The notes under the pieces: model-generated
The model's database searches: none
What the model was told of the DNA's origin: nothing
Seen by the model: only the letters and a program-made list of their open reading frames with translations
In this document: piece after piece, positions 61,482 to 64,000 of the stretch
How the letters are laid out: the number at the start of each line of letters is the position of its first letter
Numbering within the stretch: the stretch's first letter is position 1
Made by a program: the position numbers and the translations under genes
NCBI RefSeq assembly: GCF_000423565.1
Contig: NZ_KE384038.1
Span: 417,630 to 481,629, forward strand
Length of the DNA: 64,000 nt
From: Runella zeae DSM 19591
GTDB lineage: Bacteria > Bacteroidota > Bacteroidia > Cytophagales > Spirosomataceae
Direction of reading: 5' to 3'

Positions 61482-61489
61482 TTTCTTTT

Positions 61490-62221
61490 CTACACATTTT
61501 TATGAAGTTCTATTTCTGGCATTTCGTCCCAAGTCTTGCCTTCCAAAAGTCTACCTGTTTTCTTCTTGTTTGTCCCACCCCATTGCTTGAAGAAAAATGC
61601 AACGTCTGCATCTAGACATTGATTTTTTATGTCTGATACCCATTCTTCTTTCATAGGTCTCGGCTTTCGTCCACTTTCTCCACCAACTATTACCCAATCT
61701 ATACCTGTCAAATTCATATTGGAAATTGCTCCAATCAATGGCTCACAAGAAAGGAATTTAACTCTAGCTCCTGTCTCACGAAGCAAATCAATTCTTTGAG
61801 TTGCTTTATTGTTCTCTACTGAAACTCCCATCCAAATGTTATGTGTCCAATCCAACCATCCTTCACTGTCATAATATCTTAAAATGTCCGCTCTCTTAGT
61901 CAATACCTGAAAAACGTGTTGTGGATTTTCTTTCATTACTTTAAATACTTTCCTAATAAATTCAATTGGGACGTCTTTGTGAAATAGGTCGCTCATAGAG
62001 TTTACAAAAACGACTTTTGGCTTTTTCCAAGTGTAAGGAGTTTGTAATTCATCTTCGTGAATGGTTATTTCAAAATTGTTTTTGTATTTCTCAACACCCA
62101 TCGCTTGTAAACGCTTTGACATAACTTCTGCATAACAAAATTTACATCCTGCCGAAATCTTGTCACATCCCGTTGTTGGGTTCCAAGTCATTTCAGTCCA
62201 TTCTATGCTTGATTGTGCCAT
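61490..62221 (-). CDS. DUF5131 / phage Gp37-Gp68 family protein (radical-SAM-like three-Cys protein)
   Basis: The protein has 243 residues. An N-terminal three-Cys motif [17 protein letters not shown] (C19, C26, C29) can bind an Fe-S cluster. [56 protein letters not shown] and FFFKQWGG are the conserved blocks of the Gp37/Gp68 family. Its start overlaps the TcmP gene by 29 nt on the same strand, so they are coupled. The family's reaction is unknown; a role in nucleic-acid modification or defence is only an idea. Confidence 0.9.
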   Translation of the reverse strand: MAQSSIEWTEMTWNPTTGCDKISAGCKFCYAEVMSKRLQAMGVEKYKNNFEITIHEDELQTPYTWKKPKVVFVNSMSDLFHKDVPIEFIRKVFKVMKENPQHVFQVLTKRADILRYYDSEGWLDWTHNIWMGVSVENNKATQRIDLLRETGARVKFLSCEPLIGAISNMNLTGIDWVIVGGESGRKPRPMKEEWVSDIKNQCLDADVAFFFKQWGGTNKKKTGRLLEGKTWDEMPEIELHKNV

Positions 62222-63317
62222 TGTATATGAGTTTTATTTGTGTTATTACTGAATCTGCTTTACAGACTTTACTTGATAAATTTAACTTGCATTTGTCTAT
62301 TTTCTTTTCTGAAATAAGTTTATTTATTACCTTTCTAATATGAGCAGGGATAAATCCATTTGTCAGAGCGTATAGATAAATTTCGCGGTCAGTTGTTAGC
62401 TCACGATTAAGTATTTTACGCTCTAGTTCACTTTCAAATAGTTCGACTTTCTTAGGTTTACGAACTTCTCCTGAAAATAAGTCATACTGCCCTTGTATTA
62501 TTCTGTCATCATCAATATCAAAATTTGCTGTACCCCTTTCTGGGTCAATGTTCCAACAAGTAGTCAAAAATTTTTCAATTCCTAATACGTGCCCACTACC
62601 GAAGATTAAACCATAAACTCCTGCATTTTTTTTAAGTGAGAAAGGAGCTAAATAGTATTGTTTAGCTGGTGGGATTAAGTTTTTATAATAATCTAGAATT
62701 AGTCCGTGAATTTTGTGATAAGGTGTTTTTTCTACTTCTTCAGGATTAAGTTTAATGTGCTGTGCGATGTTTGGATGTTCACTAAATCTTTTTATAGTTG
62801 ATGAAGAAATAAAAAAAAGGAAGTCTGTTGTTTTTAGTTCAATAATTTTCTTGAAAACTTCTTCGCTAATATGCTTTACACCGTTTTGGTCAAGAAAAAG
62901 AAGGTTTGCACAGCTTTTTTGAGCCATACTAGGAAATTGTTTGTCAAAAGCTTCTTTAAAATCTAAACTTTCTATAGTAATGGAATAAGGTCTTAAATCA
63001 TCTTCTTCAATTCTTTTTTCAAGTTTTTCTTTTTTAGCTTTACTATATTCGTTTAGGTATAGATTAACATTCAGTCTTTTGTTAATGATATTGTCAAAAT
63101 ATGGAGTTAATTCATCCCTTATTATCATTGGTGTTCCTTTTTGACCTTTTGAATCATAACCCGGACCGGCAAAGAAATCATAAATATTTATTGTCCTCCA
63201 AATAACTTCTTTTTTGGCTAAAAAAACAGGTAACCATTCTTTAAGGTAGTCTTCAAATATTGAAAGCTTTGCTTTTGTGCCTTCGTCAAAGGGTTTTTTA
63301 TGAATGTCTTTTGCCAT
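62193..63317 (-). CDS. Three-Cys-motif partner protein (TcmP)
   Basis: The protein has 374 residues. The N-terminal Rossmann-like domain has [21 protein letters not shown] (FAGPG at 49-53), similar to the SAM site of methyltransferases, and [14 protein letters not shown] has the next acidic loop. A helical C-terminal region (about 290-374) ends with winged-helix-like [21 protein letters not shown]. TcmP is known as the constant partner of three-Cys-motif proteins, and here overlaps its partner by 29 nt. It is the first gene of the pair. Confidence 0.88.
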   Translation of the reverse strand: MAKDIHKKPFDEGTKAKLSIFEDYLKEWLPVFLAKKEVIWRTINIYDFFAGPGYDSKGQKGTPMIIRDELTPYFDNIINKRLNVNLYLNEYSKAKKEKLEKRIEEDDLRPYSITIESLDFKEAFDKQFPSMAQKSCANLLFLDQNGVKHISEEVFKKIIELKTTDFLFFISSSTIKRFSEHPNIAQHIKLNPEEVEKTPYHKIHGLILDYYKNLIPPAKQYYLAPFSLKKNAGVYGLIFGSGHVLGIEKFLTTCWNIDPERGTANFDIDDDRIIQGQYDLFSGEVRKPKKVELFESELERKILNRELTTDREIYLYALTNGFIPAHIRKVINKLISEKKIDKCKLNLSSKVCKADSVITQIKLIYNGTIKHRMD

Positions 63318-63345
63318 TTATTTTGTATTGTCTTTCTTTACGAAG

Positions 63346-63490
63346 TGTGAGCGATAACGGTTTACGGCTTGGCGTTTGTAGCGGATTAGAAGCACAAATG
63401 TTTAAATTTGTACAAAAGTTTAATTGAAAAGCTAATGCTCAAATTTGCACTTCCGCCGCCATAACGCCAAACCGATGTTGTGCGTTTGGC
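63346..63490. repeat. Large imperfect hairpin sequence, right copy (upstream of TcmP gene)
   Basis: The left arm, from GCGATAACGGTTTACGGC at 63351, is partly complementary to the right arm ending CGCCAAACCGATG near 63476. Inner arms GAAGCACAAAT (63389 on) and ATTTGCACTTC also pair. It has the same orientation and landmark words as 61331-61481. Confidence 0.6.
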
Positions 63491-63507
63491 ACAATTTAGA
63501 GTTTATT

Positions 63508-63645
63508 TTATTTCTTTGGTTTCGGAGTCGATTTAGATGGTTTTAATGATGGTGTATTTCCAGGTGTTTCTTTGTTATCACGCTGACGTTTGTCTGGTTT
63601 TCCTGTTGAATCTGCGATTCTTTTTGGTCCGGGTTTAAGTGGCAT
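63508..63645 (-). CDS. Small basic Pro/Lys-rich protein
   Basis: This 45-residue protein (ATG 63645; a longer form starting at 63705 is possible) is made almost only of Lys, Pro, Arg, Ser and Thr (MPLKPGPKRIADSTGKPDKR...). It has no recognisable domain and may be disordered. Small Lys/Pro-rich proteins of this kind are often found in Bacteroidota accessory regions. Confidence 0.4.
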   Translation of the reverse strand: MPLKPGPKRIADSTGKPDKRQRDNKETPGNTPSLKPSKSTPKPKK

Positions 63646-63698
63646 AATCTTGTTTTTTAATTGTTTATTAATTATTAGAGTTGTTTTCTTGTTGATTA

Positions 63699-64000
63699 CT
63701 AACAAGTTATCTTTTTCTTAAAGTCGATTTTGAAGTTCCAAAGGCCTGCGCATAATTCAATACTTTCATCAAATTTTTCCTTAGATTTTCCTCTATACTT
63801 GTTAATTAAAATATGATAACGTTTTATTCCTGCAATTGCATTTTCTACAAAAACTCGCTTTTTACTAATAGACTTGTTGTAGTTTTTTTGCTCTAATGTT
63901 AAGCTTGGATAAGGATTTTTTTTGCTTTTTTTGGGCTTTTTAAATGGAATCTTTAAAGACAAAAATTTGTATTCTTTCTGAATACCAAGATAACCTAAAT
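63699..64000 (-). CDS. Transposase, DDE superfamily (IS5/DDE_Tnp_4 type), C-terminal part
   Basis: The frame is open to the right window edge and begins LGYLGIQKEYKFLSLKIPFKK. KKRVFVENAIAGIKRYHILINKYR (third DDE acidic residue, E in the VENAIAGIK context) and ESIELCAGLWNFKI are the C-terminal hallmarks of the DDE_Tnp_4 family. Only the C-terminal third is visible, so intactness of the element cannot be judged. The inverted end was not identified. Confidence 0.8.
   Translation of the reverse strand, partial: LGYLGIQKEYKFLSLKIPFKKPKKSKKNPYPSLTLEQKNYNKSISKKRVFVENAIAGIKRYHILINKYRGKSKEKFDESIELCAGLWNFKIDFKKKITC

Larger units (their letters stand above)
58168..64000. mobile_element. Integrative genomic island at tRNA-Asn (left part)
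   Basis: It starts at tRNA-Asn and contains a tyrosine integrase, a serine recombinase, three copies of a structured 63-bp repeat, two related hairpin sequences, a TcmP/DUF5131 module and a transposase end. Genes to the left are housekeeping; to the right are accessory. The other end, which should carry a copy of the tRNA 3' sequence, is not in the window. Confidence 0.65.

Noticed and set aside
58168..64000. A second copy of the tRNA-Asn 3' end (attR)
   Set aside because: I looked for TTCGAGC and the adjacent acceptor sequence in the rest of the window and found none; it probably lies further right.
1..64000. CRISPR arrays
   Set aside because: No series of regularly spaced short repeats was seen. 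The 11-bp repeats at 3093-3141 are too short and without spacers.

Overview
The window reads as a chromosomal segment of a Bacteroidota bacterium, most likely an aerobic, pigmented member of the Cytophagales (Runella/Emticicia/Flectobacillus-like; this is inferred from gene content, not from a search). The signs are three SusC/SusD pairs, promoters of the TTTG-N20-TAnnTTTG type, crtI/crtB carotenoid genes, a soluble acyl-ACP desaturase and many signal peptides ending in A-x-A or at a lipobox Cys.

Layout. 1-5.4 kb: the start of a lysophospholipid acyltransferase diverges from an acyl-ACP desaturase. Then come a SulP anion transporter and a two-component pair; TTTTAAT repeats at an exact 11-bp period suggest that the response regulator controls the transporter. 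5.4-16.6 kb: a secreted esterase, one SusD/SusC pair on the minus strand and a second SusC/SusD pair on the plus strand. 16.7-21.6 kb: a small WxxGxW-type lipoprotein, crtB, crtI, a secreted amidohydrolase and a lipocalin. 21.7-30.4 kb: a third SusC/SusD pair, a CocE-type hydrolase and a GH10-like lipoprotein. 30.4-38.0 kb: an exported SAM hydrolase and a NamZ-like muramidase in one operon, a PLP transsulfuration-type enzyme, a secreted acetyl-esterase-like protein, a PIN toxin-antitoxin pair, a GH109-like Tat-exported oxidoreductase/glycosidase and nagB. Several of these fit amino-sugar and wall-sugar recycling.

38.1-42.5 kb: dabB-dabA, an energy-coupled inorganic carbon uptake pair. 43.0-50.3 kb: a small membrane protein, an EamA exporter, a TPR lipoprotein, an unrecognised HEPN-like protein, a MoxR/ChlI-like ATPase, a membrane Fe-S oxidoreductase and a small GNAT. 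50.3-58.2 kb: glf and a UDP-sugar dehydrogenase (surface polysaccharide precursors), an OmpA-family protein, tgt, a GT2 glycosyltransferase, rsmG, a small PH-like protein and tRNA-Asn.

From 58.17 kb to the right edge the window enters an accessory island, integrated at tRNA-Asn. It carries a tyrosine integrase with direct-repeat candidate arm sites, a lipoprotein and a serine recombinase. Both of these genes end exactly in the first bases of a 63-bp repeat with inverted ends, and a third copy of the repeat follows. Next is a translationally coupled TcmP/DUF5131 pair flanked by two related large hairpin-forming sequences in the same orientation. A small basic protein and the C-terminal part of a DDE transposase close the window. 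The cassette-like arrangement of genes and structured repeats is the most unusual feature here, and the right end of the island lies outside the window.
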